Positions 1 through 10,268 of a stretch of 64,000 nt of DNA are shown piece after piece. The first letter of the stretch is position 1, and each line of letters starts with the position of its first letter. The stretch lies in the NCBI GenBank assembly GCA_039566865.1, contig CM076949.1, positions 3,625,001 to 3,689,000 on the forward strand, read 5' to 3'. The notes under the pieces were generated by a model. The model ran no database searches and was not told the origin of the DNA. It saw only the letters and a list, made by a program, of their open reading frames with translations. Source of the stretch: Aurelia coerulea. Its lineage: Eukaryota > Cnidaria > Scyphozoa > Semaeostomeae > Ulmaridae. A program made the translations under genes and the position numbers.

Positions 1-41
1 GACATAAGAGCAATAAGAAAAAACTGTAAACGAATATAAAC

Positions 42-249
42 GATCCTGAAACAATGCAAATTGAGGCCAGGATCGCCTCTGAAGAACCCAGAAATATCAC
101 CTTCACTATATTTGATGCGAAAAAATATCATGGCAATAATTTCAGTTTATATTGGACCAAAAAATATCACTTTCGGCAATACTCTGACGCAAATATATCG
201 GAATTTACATCTCCGTATGTGCATATTCTGAGTGCTCCCCCCCCCCTGG
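42..249 (+). mobile_element. Fragment of a G/C-ended MITE (right half)
   Basis: This stretch is similar to the right part of the element at 30754-31102. Both share the run AAAAATATCACTTTCGGCAA, then a CTCCCCGTATGTGCAT-like block, and both end in a C-run followed by TGGGG (about 234-250 here). The left end is missing or too diverged. It is a non-autonomous repeat without coding capacity; the short open frame across it is incidental. Confidence 0.6.
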
Positions 250-299
250 GGCGCACATTAATATTTTTGTGCGAATATAAATTGAAAATAATAACTCAC

Positions 300-504
300 C
301 CAGGACAAGAATATCATAAACAGCTTCTGTTAGCTTCGATTCATCTAGCGTTATTATACATGGCATAGCATCACTAGTTTTCTGTGGTCTTACACCAAGT
401 ATCTTCTGTGGGCCATTTTCTGCTTCATGTAGTAACTTCAAGACGCCCAACGTTGTTCCTTTCTCAACTCTCAAAACTGGGCTGCCTTGCTTGAATATTG
501 TCAC
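300..504 (-). CDS. Internal coding exon of an unidentified host gene
   Basis: Read on the minus strand, this 205-nt segment is open throughout and has consensus splice sites on both sides. An acceptor with a T-rich tract (CATCTTTATTCTAG) ends at 505, and a donor GTGAGT begins at 299. The translation starts VTIFKQGSPVLRVEKG and runs through TLDESKLTEAVYDILVLG. It has mixed, protein-like composition and no low-complexity bias. The exon starts in phase 0 and leaves one base for the next codon. I do not recognise the family. It could belong to the same minus-strand gene as the candidate first exon near 26.3 kb, but 26 kb of repeats separates them and this cannot be shown. Evidence is the splice-site pair plus the open frame. 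Confidence 0.6.
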
Positions 505-596
505 CTAGAATAAAGATGATAAATAGCTTATATAACTTTCGTCTTTTTTATTTCTATCAAGATTAAAAACTACAATATTTATATTTACATTACACT

Positions 597-653
597 GTAC
601 CATCCATAGTGAAGAAAGACATAAAGTCACCGGGTCTTCACTATGGATGGTAC
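597..653. repeat. Hairpin repeat, copy 1 (partner at 49338-49394)
   Basis: Perfect 19-bp arms (597-615 and 635-653, GTACCATCCATAGTGAAGA and its complement) enclose a 19-nt loop. The copy at 49338 has the same arm length, the same AGACATNA(A/C)GTCA loop core and related AT-rich flanks. Two arm positions differ between the copies, and both changes are matched on the opposite arm. Confidence 0.7.
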
Positions 654-1034
654 TTACAATTCAAATTAATTTTCAATACACAATACAAAGAACAAAAACG
701 ACAAAATTAAAGATACATTACACAAAATAGACAACAAAACAACAAAGCTAAGGCAGATTACTGGTTAAAAAGGAAGATTTGAACTTTTAAACTCGTAGGA
801 AAACGAGAGAAAACAAATTTCAGTGTTTGTTCCGGTAATCTACCTCAGCAATGTGGGACGGCAAAGAAAGGAAAGGAGAACACAACATAAAACTAATAGG
901 GAACTGCTGTTGCTAATATGGCATCGCTAGATCAATCAAATCGGCCAGAATTTTTGAGAAATGAGATCGTCGCATCCAGTATTACTCTATTTTCAATAGT
1001 ACCTAAGGATGGATTTCCAAACAAAAGTCGATCA

Positions 1035-1167
1035 CTAGACTTATGACGACGAGTCTCTTGTTTCCCTGTGCTCTTAGACTTCTTGATGGTGCTTCAGTCA
1101 ACAGCAAGGTACCGCAACTGTGAGCAAGGTACCGCAGGGATACAAGGGACTCATCGTCATAAGTCTA
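1035..1167. repeat. Short foldback element
   Basis: Arms at 1035-1068 and 1134-1167 match at about 31 of 34 positions (CTAGACTTATGACGA at the outer end). The spacer carries a direct duplication of GAGCAAGGTACCGCA-like sequence. No target duplication was recognised. It is probably a small MITE remnant. Confidence 0.6.
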
Positions 1168-1273
1168 GTCGATCACAAAGAGTATCATCATCTATATTAT
1201 TTTCGTCTTTCATATATCTACAAATATTTGCACATAAAAAGATTCAGTTGCAACGATTCCCGATAATCTGACA

Positions 1274-1779
1274 AGCATAGGTTCCAAATCTTTAAAAAGA
1301 ATGGTGTAAAATTGAGTGACCTATTTCTCTGAACTGTAGCTATTTCTCTATAATTCTACCATTGGACTTTTCTGAAATCTTCAATATTTTCTGAATTAGA
1401 ATGTTTTTCTTACTTTTTAAGAATTAAAGAAATATTTTCAAAAAAACCTAAAACCATCGTAATGTCTAAACTGTTTGACGCAACATGACGTAATTTGGAA
1501 GAAAACCATAGTTTATGAATGCCTACAATGTGGTATCAAGCAAAAGCCTGTCACTCATCTGGTTTATGATTTAGAAATTTGATGACGTCACATCCTTAAA
1601 TGAGTTGAAATGTAAGATACGCTGTAATTTCGGAAAATATTCAAAATTTCTGAAAATTCCAACGGTAGAACTATAGATGAGTATCTAAAGTTTCTTTCAA
1701 GCCATTCAATCAGAAGAAATATGCCATTGAATTTTACACCCACCTTTTTACGCTGAGTTAAAGATTTGGAACCTATGCT
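1274..1779. mobile_element. AGCATAGG-family MITE, copy 1 (old)
   Basis: This 506-bp element begins AGCATAGGTTCCAAATC and ends with its complement GATTTGGAACCTATGCT. The arms continue inwards with divergence. The flanking 9-mers AATCTGACA and CATTTGACT agree at 6 of 9 positions, consistent with a decayed 9-bp target duplication like the perfect ones at copies 14308-14831 and 55319-55837. It is non-coding. Confidence 0.75.
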
Positions 1780-2092
1780 CATTTGACTAAGAAAGATTGA
1801 TATTTAACAGGAGAGCCATTCACAATATTTTACTAATTTGTAGTAAATTAAAAAAAATAACAAGACCGACGAAATAAGGATAGTAGAGAGACATGATTTC
1901 TATCTTCTATCTTAAGAGATAAAATCACCATTATCAATGAAGCAATAAGAATCAAGCCAAACGAGCAAATGATCTCAGCAAAGTACAAAAACGTGATTTT
2001 CATTCGACTGTAAATCTATGAAAGAGACTTGCATTTGCCTCAAATGTGACAGAGAAAAGACGATCGAAGGACCCCTATCAGGATCCTCTTTT
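1780..2092. other. No recognisable feature
   Basis: AT-rich sequence with no open frame, splice-flanked exon or clear repeat. Confidence 0.5.
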
Positions 2093-2585
2093 AACCTTAT
2101 CTAACCTGGGCCCTAGTATACTTTTCATTTACACTTTGTTTGATATGGTAGAAGGCCACTGAGATTTAGCAAGTTTAACTTTGTATCATAGAGCAACAAT
2201 TTGGACATTCCATTTTAAGCACTGTCTCCATGGTAACCAAGCTGTCATGCGGCATTATGAAAAATATACTTTGTATCTCTCTCAATCTTTTTATTGGTTC
2301 GATTAAGCGTAAAGTTCGGAATTAGACATATTTTCATATATAGTTTTCATTTCATCATGAAAAGTTAAGTTTGCTAAACTTTTAACATGATTTCAATTAA
2401 ATGATGTCATACAGCGTCATAACGATCATTATGCTCCAGCAACAACAACAACATCGCTAATTGAATCATGATTTCAAATATTCATTGTTTAGATAATGAA
2501 TAACTTTTGTGTCAAATTAGGTTACCATATCTCATATAACAACAGACATAAAGAGTGTTTCAAAGGGCCCAGGTCAGGATAGGTT
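2093..2585. mobile_element. Foldback element with AACCT...GGGCCC termini
   Basis: Roughly 22-bp terminal inverted repeats face each other: AACCTTATCTAACCTGGGCC at 2093, and at the right end the complement of AACCTATCCTGACCTGGGCC. A second inner inverted pair (GCAAGTTTAACTTT near 2169, AAAGTTAAGTTTGC near 2360) continues the foldback. No target duplication was resolved. Confidence 0.5.
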
Positions 2586-2666
2586 TCTTGGATCTCTTTG
2601 GAAAATTAAGAAGTATTTTTTTGCTTCCTGCAAGCGAAAATGGTTCTGATCCATTGCGTTGTTTAA

Positions 2667-3547
2667 GGTTACTGTAGCCGTTCAGGCGGCGATTAAGAAA
2701 CTCCGTTTACCACGGCCGTTCGTCAAAATATACCAAACAAACTTATGCATCATTCGACGCAGAATTAAACGTAGAATATCACGAAAATATATTCAGTTGA
2801 TTCAATAAAATCGCGAATGATTTGTTCGAGATTTTAGGCAAAATCGACCACCCTTGGGAAAAAATCTTTGTGTACCCCAATGATAATCGTTGGACCACGA
2901 CTTTCTTTTTACCAAAGACTTAAGGCCCTGAACTGCAAAACCGTGTCACGAATTTTTGATAAAAGGTATTGCCTTGAAATGATATCATTTTAAATAAATG
3001 TAAATGTCTTAAATGTCTTTTTTAACTTTCAGACCCTTGTAAAAATCGGACCAGTGGATCTAGCACAAATCGCTGACACGGTTTCGTAGTTATATGCATT
3101 GTGACTCTGTGTGCCAAGTTTCAAGCGATTCGATTGGCCTGTTAGGTACACAAAGATTTTTTATTACCCACCAGTACTCGGGAATCCTGTTTCAAGAAAT
3201 CAGGCTTTTATCAAAATGAAGCAAAAATTGCGGGAAATACGATTATGCATGAAAGGTCAAGCAATTAGGCTTAAGCGCGGTATTGGTAAAGCATTATGTC
3301 AATAACACAGCAGCACGGGATGTCATGAACATAGCTGCAAGGTCAAGTGAGTTTACTTTAATCCGCTTATGTATATTCCCGCAATTTTTGAGAAACAGGA
3401 TTGCTCCTTTTAAAATGCTCAAATTTCCAAGTAATTGTGACTATTTCTGGAAGTGAGTTGGTTTAAACAGTCCTCAAATACTTATACCATCAGATTATGA
3501 CAAAAACGAAAAATCGAAAATTTGTCGTCTGAACAGTTACAGTAACC
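2667..3547. mobile_element. TTAA-flanked non-autonomous transposon, 881 bp
   Basis: The element is bounded by TTAA at 2663-2666 and 3548-3551. Its termini are GGTTACTGTAGCCGTTCAGG and, at the right end, the complement of GGTTACTGTAACTGTTCAGA. TTAA duplication is the signature of piggyBac and Kolobok transposases. No transposase frame is inside; the open frames are below 71 codons. Internal imperfect inverted segments (near 2850 and 3150, ACACAAAGATTTTTT-like) extend the symmetry. Confidence 0.65.
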
Positions 3548-3551
3548 TTAA

Positions 3552-4214
3552 TGGCGAAACTAAGAGAACTGCTTGTGAATTTCTTTGAAAACTGAAAAAA
3601 ATACTTGTTACTTGCTGAAAGAAAAAAGTTTCTGATGCAATATTTAGGTTTGGATTGATGGCCTAATAAAGAGAACACTTTATTTGAAAAGCAGAACCTC
3701 AAATGTTTGTTAAATGAAGTCAGGTCGTCTGGACAGGGCTTTAGAGCTAAGACTTTAATAAACCTGAAAAAGCATATGATAAAACATGAGAGTTATCACC
3801 TGTAAAATAACCATAAATAGAAACTTCTTGGTCAGCAAATTAACTAATTCTTGTCAACTGGAAATGTGTTTTTTCCAAGAAGAAAAGAGGCTGCGTAACC
3901 CAAAATCGAAGTTTCATCTCGAGTTGTAGAGTCTCGTCTGCATTTACCAATTTTAACGCAAATTTTTAAGCGAATTTGAAAGTAAGATTTGTTTAGCAAT
4001 CTCTATACCTTCACTTTAAAATAGTTTCAATGAAAAACTGTTATATCAAACCAAGTTTGGAAATGATGAAATATAAAGTTAAGAAACGAAAATGTATCAG
4101 CCGAGAATATTTACTCGTAATTTTTTGGAATGGAGAGCTTTCGAGAGAGGAATATTGCATCAGATGAACGGAGAATTTACGTACGAGCTGTTATTTTCAG
4201 TAAAGAAGCGTTGG
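3552..4214. other. No recognisable feature
   Basis: AT-rich single-copy-looking sequence. No splice-flanked frame, tandem repeat or inverted repeat was seen. Confidence 0.5.
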
Positions 4215-4561
4215 CCCGGGGGGGGTACTTCATTGTTAAGTTGTACTGGACGTGCCGCTCATATGGATGGGTTTTTTCATCCGAAATTCTCTACATATGG
4301 GTCTGTTTTTAACCACAATTCTGGTAGATGGGTACTTCTTTGAGAATTTTCTTATCAATCAGCCCCATAATGATAATCCAGGCCAAAAAACTGAAATTTT
4401 CCTTTGTTTCAAATCGACAAATTCATGCACATGGGTCAAAAATTTCCTGATATTCATGCAAATGGGCTCGAAATTTTTGAATACTCCGTCATACGAATGG
4501 GTCCTTTTCTCAAAGTCCAGATTCAGGTCGAATCATGTTGACAATGAAGTACCCCCCCCGG
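4215..4561. mobile_element. G-run-ended MITE, copy 1
   Basis: The ends are CCCGGGGGGGGTACTTCATT on the left and the complement ACAATGAAGTACCCCCCCCG on the right. The interior (GTGCCGCTCATATGG, then GGTTTTTTCATCC) matches the inverse of the element at 13828-14129, and the right part matches 42304-42538. No target duplication is visible here. A (GAAT)n tract starts directly beyond the right end. Confidence 0.7.
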
Positions 4562-4577
4562 ATGAATGAGCTATGAG

Positions 4578-4620
4578 TGAACGAATGAATGAATGAATGA
4601 ATGAATGAATAAATGAATGA
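4578..4620. repeat. (GAAT)n microsatellite
   Basis: About ten GAAT units in tandem, with one AAAT interruption. Confidence 0.9.
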
Positions 4621-4621
4621 A

Positions 4622-5718
4622 CGGAGAATTAAATCAAAGAATATATGAATAAAAGAAGAGAAAATACACTGTCGATTCCAGAAATAGAAAGAACTAATAA
4701 ACCGAAGAACAAGAGGCTATCCTAAAAATTGTCAACTATTGGACCAGAAATATCAAAATATAACAACTCTAAAAGGTTCGCATTTTGCATCATTATAATT
4801 CTCATATGTTGAATTAAACTTTGCTTAATCCGACAAGTTGTCAGCCTTGAGAGATTAGAATTCCAGTAAAGCGTGGAAACCAAAGGTCAATCGATCTGTC
4901 TTTCTATTTTAGGCAGAATGAAGTTTCACTAACTATGACAATGATGACCAGTTATTAAAGTCTTCTTGTGGCTATGGATTCATTACCAAAATAGCATTTG
5001 AGATTCCCAACAATGTCAGTTCATTCAAATTTCTGTTGAACGTCATCCCTTGAGACTTTCGTTTTGTTACAAAATAGCAAAGAAGATAGACAGGAAGATG
5101 ATTTTTTATTCACAAGGGGTTCATAAGACATAAGTTTGGAAGTCAAAAGCTCTAGTTTCTGCTGCACTCTTTTCATTTTATAAGAATAATGTTTATAAGA
5201 ATACTCAAGCTCAGAATCATCCAATTTTTAAGAATGTTATAAGAATATTGCTTAGCCTCAGCTTGCATATTTATGTCTCATTTTTCAGCAGAAGGGCCTG
5301 TTTTGCGATGTTCATAAACAGAGAATCGCATGACTGACATATCTCGGTTTTTCAAACGTTCGACCATTTCTTCGTAATGACATGAAATTTCTTTCAACTA
5401 TGTTGTTCCCCTGAAACCATATCAGATTTGAAGGAAAAATAAGAATACTTTAAGAATATATTCAGGCCCAAAACGAAAATGTCTTAAGGATATCAAGGCT
5501 GGACAACATTTATAGTATTTTTATACCTATAAAAATGAGCGTATTTCCAAATAGATTTTTTGAAGGATTGTATCAAATTCAAGTTGATATCTGAGTAATA
5601 GGATGATCAAAAATTTGGTTCTGTTTTATTGCCATCTTTTTGAGTTAATCTTTCAAACATGGGTTGGTTTTTAGGGGCATCCTGTATGTACGTATGTATA
5701 TTTGTATGTTTGTTACAC
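4622..5718. other. No clear gene; scattered TTCTTATAA-like motifs
   Basis: AT-rich sequence. A 67-codon minus-strand frame at 5021-5224 lacks splice context and overlaps repeated TTCTTATAA motifs, so I do not call it coding. Nothing else was recognised. Confidence 0.45.
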
Positions 5719-5845
5719 TTGGGTGCCAGAGCCAAAAAGAATCAAATAAAAGAAATAAAAAAAAATAAAGAAGGAGAGAATCTCTCTCCCTTCCTTTTCC
5801 AAATTTTCAATTTCCTTTTCTAATTTTGAGGCTCTGGTACCCAGG
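5719..5845. mobile_element. Small foldback with TGGGTNCCAGAGCC termini
   Basis: TTGGGTGCCAGAGCC at 5719 faces GGCTCTGGTACCCAGGG at 5829-5845. An A-rich then T-rich interior (5745-5820) can also pair. It abuts the GTAT/GAAT microsatellite on its right. The termini suggest a short MITE; no target duplication was identified. Confidence 0.5.
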
Positions 5846-5847
5846 GT

Positions 5848-5938
5848 AGTATGTATGTATGTATGTATGTATGAATGAATGAATGAATGAATGAATGAAT
5901 GAATAAAGGAATGAATAAGGAATGAATCAATGAATGAA
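5848..5938. repeat. (GTAT)n-(GAAT)n compound microsatellite
   Basis: About seven GTAT units grade into GAAT units and then imperfect GAAT-like repeats. The 108-codon minus frame through this tract is repeat-driven. Confidence 0.9.
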
Positions 5939-6231
5939 CGACTCATGAATGAACGACAAGAATAAACAGAATTCATAAATGAAATGAACAAATAAATAAA
6001 TAAATAAATAGATAAGTAAGTAGAAATTAAATGATGCAAAATTGGTTTTAGTAAAAGTTAGTTGACGGAGAAAAATAGCTCACTTGAGAGCTAAATATGC
6101 AAGTCTAAAATTAGCTTGTTGCATTTAATGATCTGGGAACGTGCTTGGATGTTGCATAGCAAGAGAAACACGGCATGAGAAAGCATTTTCTTAGCTCTGT
6201 TCATTCACGTTACTATTTGTTACCATATTAA

Positions 6232-6402
6232 AGGGAATCGACATAGTTAAAAACTGGCCCGGGCCAAGTTAAAAATATAACCTATTGTATTCAACAACTT
6301 TGACGCCTGCCGTTTCATTAAGTGGCGAAGGAAACAATGGGTTTGTGGGCGTTTCTTCAGCCTATTTATAGCAGCTTGTCGATATAGCTATGTCTATTCC
6401 CT
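6232..6402. mobile_element. TTAA-flanked MITE, 171 bp
   Basis: It is flanked by TTAA at 6228-6231 and 6403-6406. The ends AGGGAATCGACATAG and CTATGTCTATTCCCT are inverted repeats. A GGCCCGGGCC palindrome lies in the left third. Its start resembles that of the TTAA element at 7066 (AGGGA). Confidence 0.7.
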
Positions 6403-6589
6403 TTAAAGTTGCATTTCAAATCTGGGATGGCTTTTGGGACATGTGTTGTATCAATGAGTAAATAAATGACATAAATGTCTTAAAGTAAATGAACGGATAT
6501 ATAGCTACATAACCTAAACATAGCACAAAAGAACGGCACTAATCTTCCTTTTGTTTTCATCGATCAAGAACATCAAATACAATACAATA

Positions 6590-6998
6590 CAGTAGAAACC
6601 CGCATAAAAGAACCTAGGTTTTTTCTGGGCAGCCTGAATTGGTTCTTAATCAAATGGCTGCTATTCTAAATTCCAGCCTGTAAGGTTCTTAAAAAGGTTC
6701 TTATATACGAGCAGGCCTTGCACACATCAACACTGTTTTCCAGCCCAAGAATTCTTGAGATTTCTTGAGAATTCTTGAGAATTCTTGAGAACAAATCTTT
6801 TGTACCAACAAAGAAGTCTGATCAGGATGTGAAGAATTCTAAACAGTCTTGTCATTTTAATAATTTACATTACAGCTATTATATAAGAACCTTTCCCAGT
6901 TTCAGCCTCTTAGGGGTTCTTATTTAGGGGGTTTTAAAGATTGAATTTCAGCCTCTAGGTTCTTATAAAAACAGGTTCTTTTATGCAGGTTTCTACTG
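6590..6998. mobile_element. pogo/Tigger-like MITE, copy 1 (409 bp)
   Basis: TA target duplication at 6588-6589 and 6999-7000. The termini are CAGTAGAAACCCGCATAAAA and, at the right end, the complement of CAGTAGAAACCTGCATAAAA. TA duplication and CAGT-type ends are typical of Tc1/mariner-superfamily elements, and the pogo-like label is inference from the ends. Internally, GAATTCTTGA-type units repeat about four times (6752-6792). A second copy lies at 15484-15863. Confidence 0.75.
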
Positions 6999-7065
6999 TA
7001 AGTTATATTTAGATGGACCCAGTCCCCCAAGCTAAGTTGCTTTTAACCCCGTTGATTTACTTTAA

Positions 7066-7399
7066 AGGGACTGGGTCACGTAACCGTAAACAAATCTGTT
7101 ATCTTTATAATCTATATTGTTGCCCGCACGCGCCGGCACGCGCCCATTGTGTTCTGCACAGATTTTGGTGGATGGGGTGAATCCACGATAAAGTTACTTC
7201 TAAAAATCTATCAATATCTTTGCAATCTTACAAGATATGGTTGTTTCGTTTGTTTCTCTCTGAAGTTCAAGAGTTCATCTTCAAAATAGAACTTTCATTT
7301 TGAGAAAAATAGTGGAAAATCTATGTGATATGGTTTGTCAAAAAACTGCAAAATCGCCGTTTCGAAAGAAGTTTGTTTACTTTACGTGACCCAGCCCCT
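7066..7399. mobile_element. TTAA-flanked MITE, 334 bp
   Basis: TTAA at 7062-7065 and 7400-7403 brackets AGGGACTGGGTCACGTAA on the left and TTACGTGACCCAGCCCCT on the right. The terminal repeats are about 18 bp with one mismatch. A CpG-rich patch (CGCACGCGCCGGCACGCGCC) lies near 7124-7144. There is no coding sequence. Confidence 0.75.
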
Positions 7400-7403
7400 T
7401 TAA

Positions 7404-8625
7404 TGAATGGAAGGCTTAATGTAATAAAGTTGTTAACAAATGCAGGAGTTACTGAATGAAATACAAACGATCACAAACGATTACACAATCATGTGAAATT
7501 ATCTTCTAGTTGAAAACACATGATTTAAAATGTCTATTCAATAAATAATGCATCAATCAGAATTTGGATCTGTAGTATGAACAAGCGAAGAAGAAGCGTG
7601 GCTTTCAAAATCAAGTAGTTGGCTTAATCTGGAGACATTCTTGGGAATTTACTCTTTTTGGAAGTCTCAAGCATCAACTTACAGGCCCGTAGGAACGTTT
7701 TTCAGATTGGAGGGGGGGGGGGGGCTATTTCGCACCGAAGGCGAAAAGCTCTCGGGGATCCGGGGGAGAAGCTACTAGAAATTTTTTCGAGCCACGCCCT
7801 TATTCCTTTTGGCAATGCCCTTCTGTGAATTGCTGAAAGGGTATTTTATGTTCGTAGATTCTGGAGGCAAATTAAGAAATTTACGAATCTAAATATATTT
7901 CAAACAGGCCAGCTAAAATTAAACTACGACATGACAGCAATACTTTGTCAAGAGCATTTTGTAAGATTTACTTGATATTTGATTTACATAAGTCATCGCG
8001 AGTTCTCGTAGTTTAGTTATGATTTAGATTATCGCTTGTAATTTAAAGGCATTGAACGGGTGGTTTTGAAATACTAAACTTTTTGCTCTAAGTGAGCGAC
8101 AGGTTTTCAAATGTCTACACAATTTTTTTGACGAACCCGGTATTCGAATCACGTGACCTTTTATAATTCTGTCGGTAGGCCTGAGTCAATTCATCATTAG
8201 ACGGCATCCCGATTACTACATTATTAAAATCAAGAAAAGAAAATCTTTCAAAATTTGATGCATCATGCAAGTTATTAAATCAAAGTTATCTTTAAAAATC
8301 TTCTAACATGACGCTATCAAAAATATTGCACGAAAATATGGTATTACGATGTTTTAAATTATTCAGCTTGTGGTGGAACCATAGAACTTTTGGCAACAGT
8401 GTTATCGCGACGGACGTGGGAATGGCTTAATGCAGTATTCATGCACACACGAATGCTTAGAACGTTGCCTAGACGGTAGCTTTTTAACGCGGTAGATCAG
8501 ATTTCTGTGAGGGGGAATGAGAATTTCAGATCCCCAGATTGAGAAAATATCTTCATACTGACTACAAATATTAGCAACAATGTTTGGCTTTGATTACCGG
8601 ATCTTGCCATAGCATCGGCAGGTTA
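7404..8625. other. No gene seen; contains a long G-run
   Basis: The only notable items are a run of G bases near 7711-7724 followed by a GC-rich patch with CACCGAAGGCG, and a weak inverted pair around 7915 and 8006 (AAACTACGA and TCGTAGTTT). No exon-like frame was found. Confidence 0.45.
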
Positions 8626-8690
8626 GGTTCTGGAATAGATCTCGTCTTATTTACATTCAAAACTCGACTGTAAATATTTTATCATTTGTA

Positions 8691-8915
8691 CATAAAGTGT
8701 ACCGTTGAAGAGGGCCTAACCATTCAAAGAAAACAGGCATCAATTAAGTCTCTTGCGCTTTTTATTCTTTACTTCAGTGCTGACTAGTTTCGGCCATTAG
8801 GGCATCTTCAGAGCAACTGATTTATTCAGAGTATCAACCTGATTTATGGTATAATGTAGGTCCATATAAGGTTAATCAATTCACATATATAATTTTGTCT
8901 TTAATAAGGAAGCGG
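8691..8915 (-). mobile_element. 225-bp insertion with 12-bp target duplication and hammerhead motif
   Basis: The insertion is bracketed by perfect direct repeats TTATCATTTGTA (8679-8690 and 8916-8927). The empty site is approximated at 45950-46135, where the flanks are joined. On the minus strand it holds a complete minimal hammerhead ribozyme (8775-8819). Hammerheads of this small-stem-III type are known in Penelope-like retroelements and in retrozymes, so it is probably a truncated Penelope-like element or a retrozyme monomer. There is no open frame. Confidence 0.65.
8775..8819 (-). ncRNA. Candidate minimal hammerhead ribozyme
   Basis: Minus-strand reading gives CAGTTGCT (stem I, 8819-8812), core CTGAAGA (8811-8805, fitting CUGANGA), stem II GCC..GGC with a CTAAT loop, GAAA (8791-8788), a two-base-pair stem III with a two-base loop, then GTC (predicted cleavage between 8782 and 8781), and AGCACTG (8781-8775) closing stem I with one bulged base. 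All invariant core positions are present. The first stem-II pair is a U-C mismatch. Activity is not shown; a very short stem III often needs a dimeric context. Confidence 0.65.
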
Positions 8916-9066
8916 TTATCATTTGTATATACATATCGTTTATCGTAGAACAATTTTACTTTGTACTTAATAATAATGTTTTTATTTTTGTTTAGAAGGT
9001 AGGCATCAATTAGCTGTAACTGTGACGTTGTTATATTATGTTGTTGTTGCTGCTATGTAAATATTC

Positions 9067-9096
9067 GTTGTTGTTGTTGTTGTTGTTGTTGTTGTT
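9067..9096. repeat. (GTT)n microsatellite
   Basis: About ten GTT units, within the interrupted LINE tail. Confidence 0.9.
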
Positions 9097-9213
9097 ATAA
9101 TTCATTCATAACCATGGCGGACTAGGTCACGCGATTAGTTTCTCTTGCTGAAGGTTGCACAATCTCACAGTAACTTAGCTTCTTTCAAACACCTACTATA
9201 AAGAAATTAATAA

Positions 9214-9575
9214 TAATAAATCGGACGAAAAGCACTGCCATGGTCGGGAACGATAACTACAATGCCTGCCAAAAGTCTTGGAACATCTTAACAAGTTTTC
9301 TCTTGTTTTGCTTGTTTTTTTTTGCTCCTTCATCCTCCTTCTTAAAACTTGGCGCAATTTTCCGTTGGCCAAAAATAAATTGACTGCAGGTGCCTCTCAG
9401 TGCTGGCAACCCTAATTTCCGTCCACCCTAGTGGAGTATACAGTGTGGAAATCAATGATCTTTAGTAAGTAAGCCGAGTGTTTATCCTGCTAAGAAGTTC
9501 CGCCATGATGCTCGCTTTTAAATCATCTACCGCTCTCAGTTCCTATTTGCATGTTTGCAAAAGAACATCGCCCCG
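9214..9575. other. No recognisable feature
   Basis: Includes a T9 run near 9315. No frame or repeat was recognised. Confidence 0.45.
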
Positions 9576-9766
9576 TAAAGGCTAATTTCCAGTCCGTGGA
9601 ATTTTCCGAGCGGGCGGAGAGGAATTGAGTCTGCACGCAGGCTAAAATTCTTTTGTTTACAAGAGAAATTGTCGCTTTGAAATTGAATAGAAATTTAGGG
9701 TTGACTGATTTTTTGTGTAAAATTCCACCCGCTCGGAAAATGCCACTGACTGGAAACTGGGCTTTA
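9576..9766. mobile_element. TAAAGGC-ended MITE, copy 1
   Basis: Inverted ends: TAAAGGCTAATTTCCAGTCC on the left and TGACTGGAAACTGGGCTTTA on the right, with a conserved inner block TTTTCCGAGCGGGCGGA on both arms. The copy at 58274-58434 has the same arms and size class. The end bases allow a TA duplication, but palindromy makes this ambiguous. It also carries the GAGTCTGCACGCAGG motif at 9627-9641, found again at 19685 and 20267. Confidence 0.7.
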
Positions 9767-10259
9767 CTCATTATATTCTACCTCCACTAAAAATCCGGAG
9801 GCATGATCATCGTCATATTATCATAATTACTTTGTTGTAAGTAGGCTGTAGAGATTTCTGGCTATAATACAGCTAATTTAGGCCTACTATCATGAGTGAC
9901 AGCAGCATCCAGGCATAAGACCCCTTAGTTTCGTGTTCCTTCCGAGAGACGATGAAGTGAATTGTTGTGTAAAGTATCTGGACCATGCTTTGACGGGAAC
10001 TTTTCTAGCCACGCATCCATTCACCCTACTAATTGGGCACTCATAAAATAGTGGACAGGGATGTTTGTGTCATTTGTTTTATTTGAAACTTGGCATCTGT
10101 TATTTTTTAGTCCAAGTATTTGACTAAAATTTGTACTTGGGTGTGCCCCCGAGATTTTGATGACCAACTCACTTCTACGATTACGTAATTATCTGTTAAA
10201 CAATAGAAATTCAAAAGGGATTTTACCAAACTTACAAACCGGTTTCAGATCATTTCCCT
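9767..10259. other. No gene seen
   Basis: AT-rich. A TTTAGGCCTACT motif near 9878-9890 recurs at 33163 and, less exactly, near 15910, hinting at a small dispersed repeat. Confidence 0.4.
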
Positions 10260-10268
10260 GGCAGGCAA

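Larger units (their letters stand above)
8626..9213 (+). mobile_element. Non-LTR retrotransposon 3'-tail repeat, copy 1, interrupted
   Basis: The sequence is colinear with 45950-46135 in its flanking parts: ACTCG(A/C)CTGTAAATATT, then GTAGGCATCAATTA, then CCTACTATAAAGAAATTAAT followed by AAT repeats. The terminal (TAA/AAT)n with an upstream AAAGAAAT-like motif is characteristic of LINE 3' ends. Two segments absent from the sister copy are present: 8691-8915, and roughly 9015-9183, which includes a (GTT)n tract. Confidence 0.55.

Noticed and set aside
5713..6039. 108-codon minus frame with HSFIHSFIHSFI repeats
   Set aside because: Translation of a GAAT/GTAT microsatellite.
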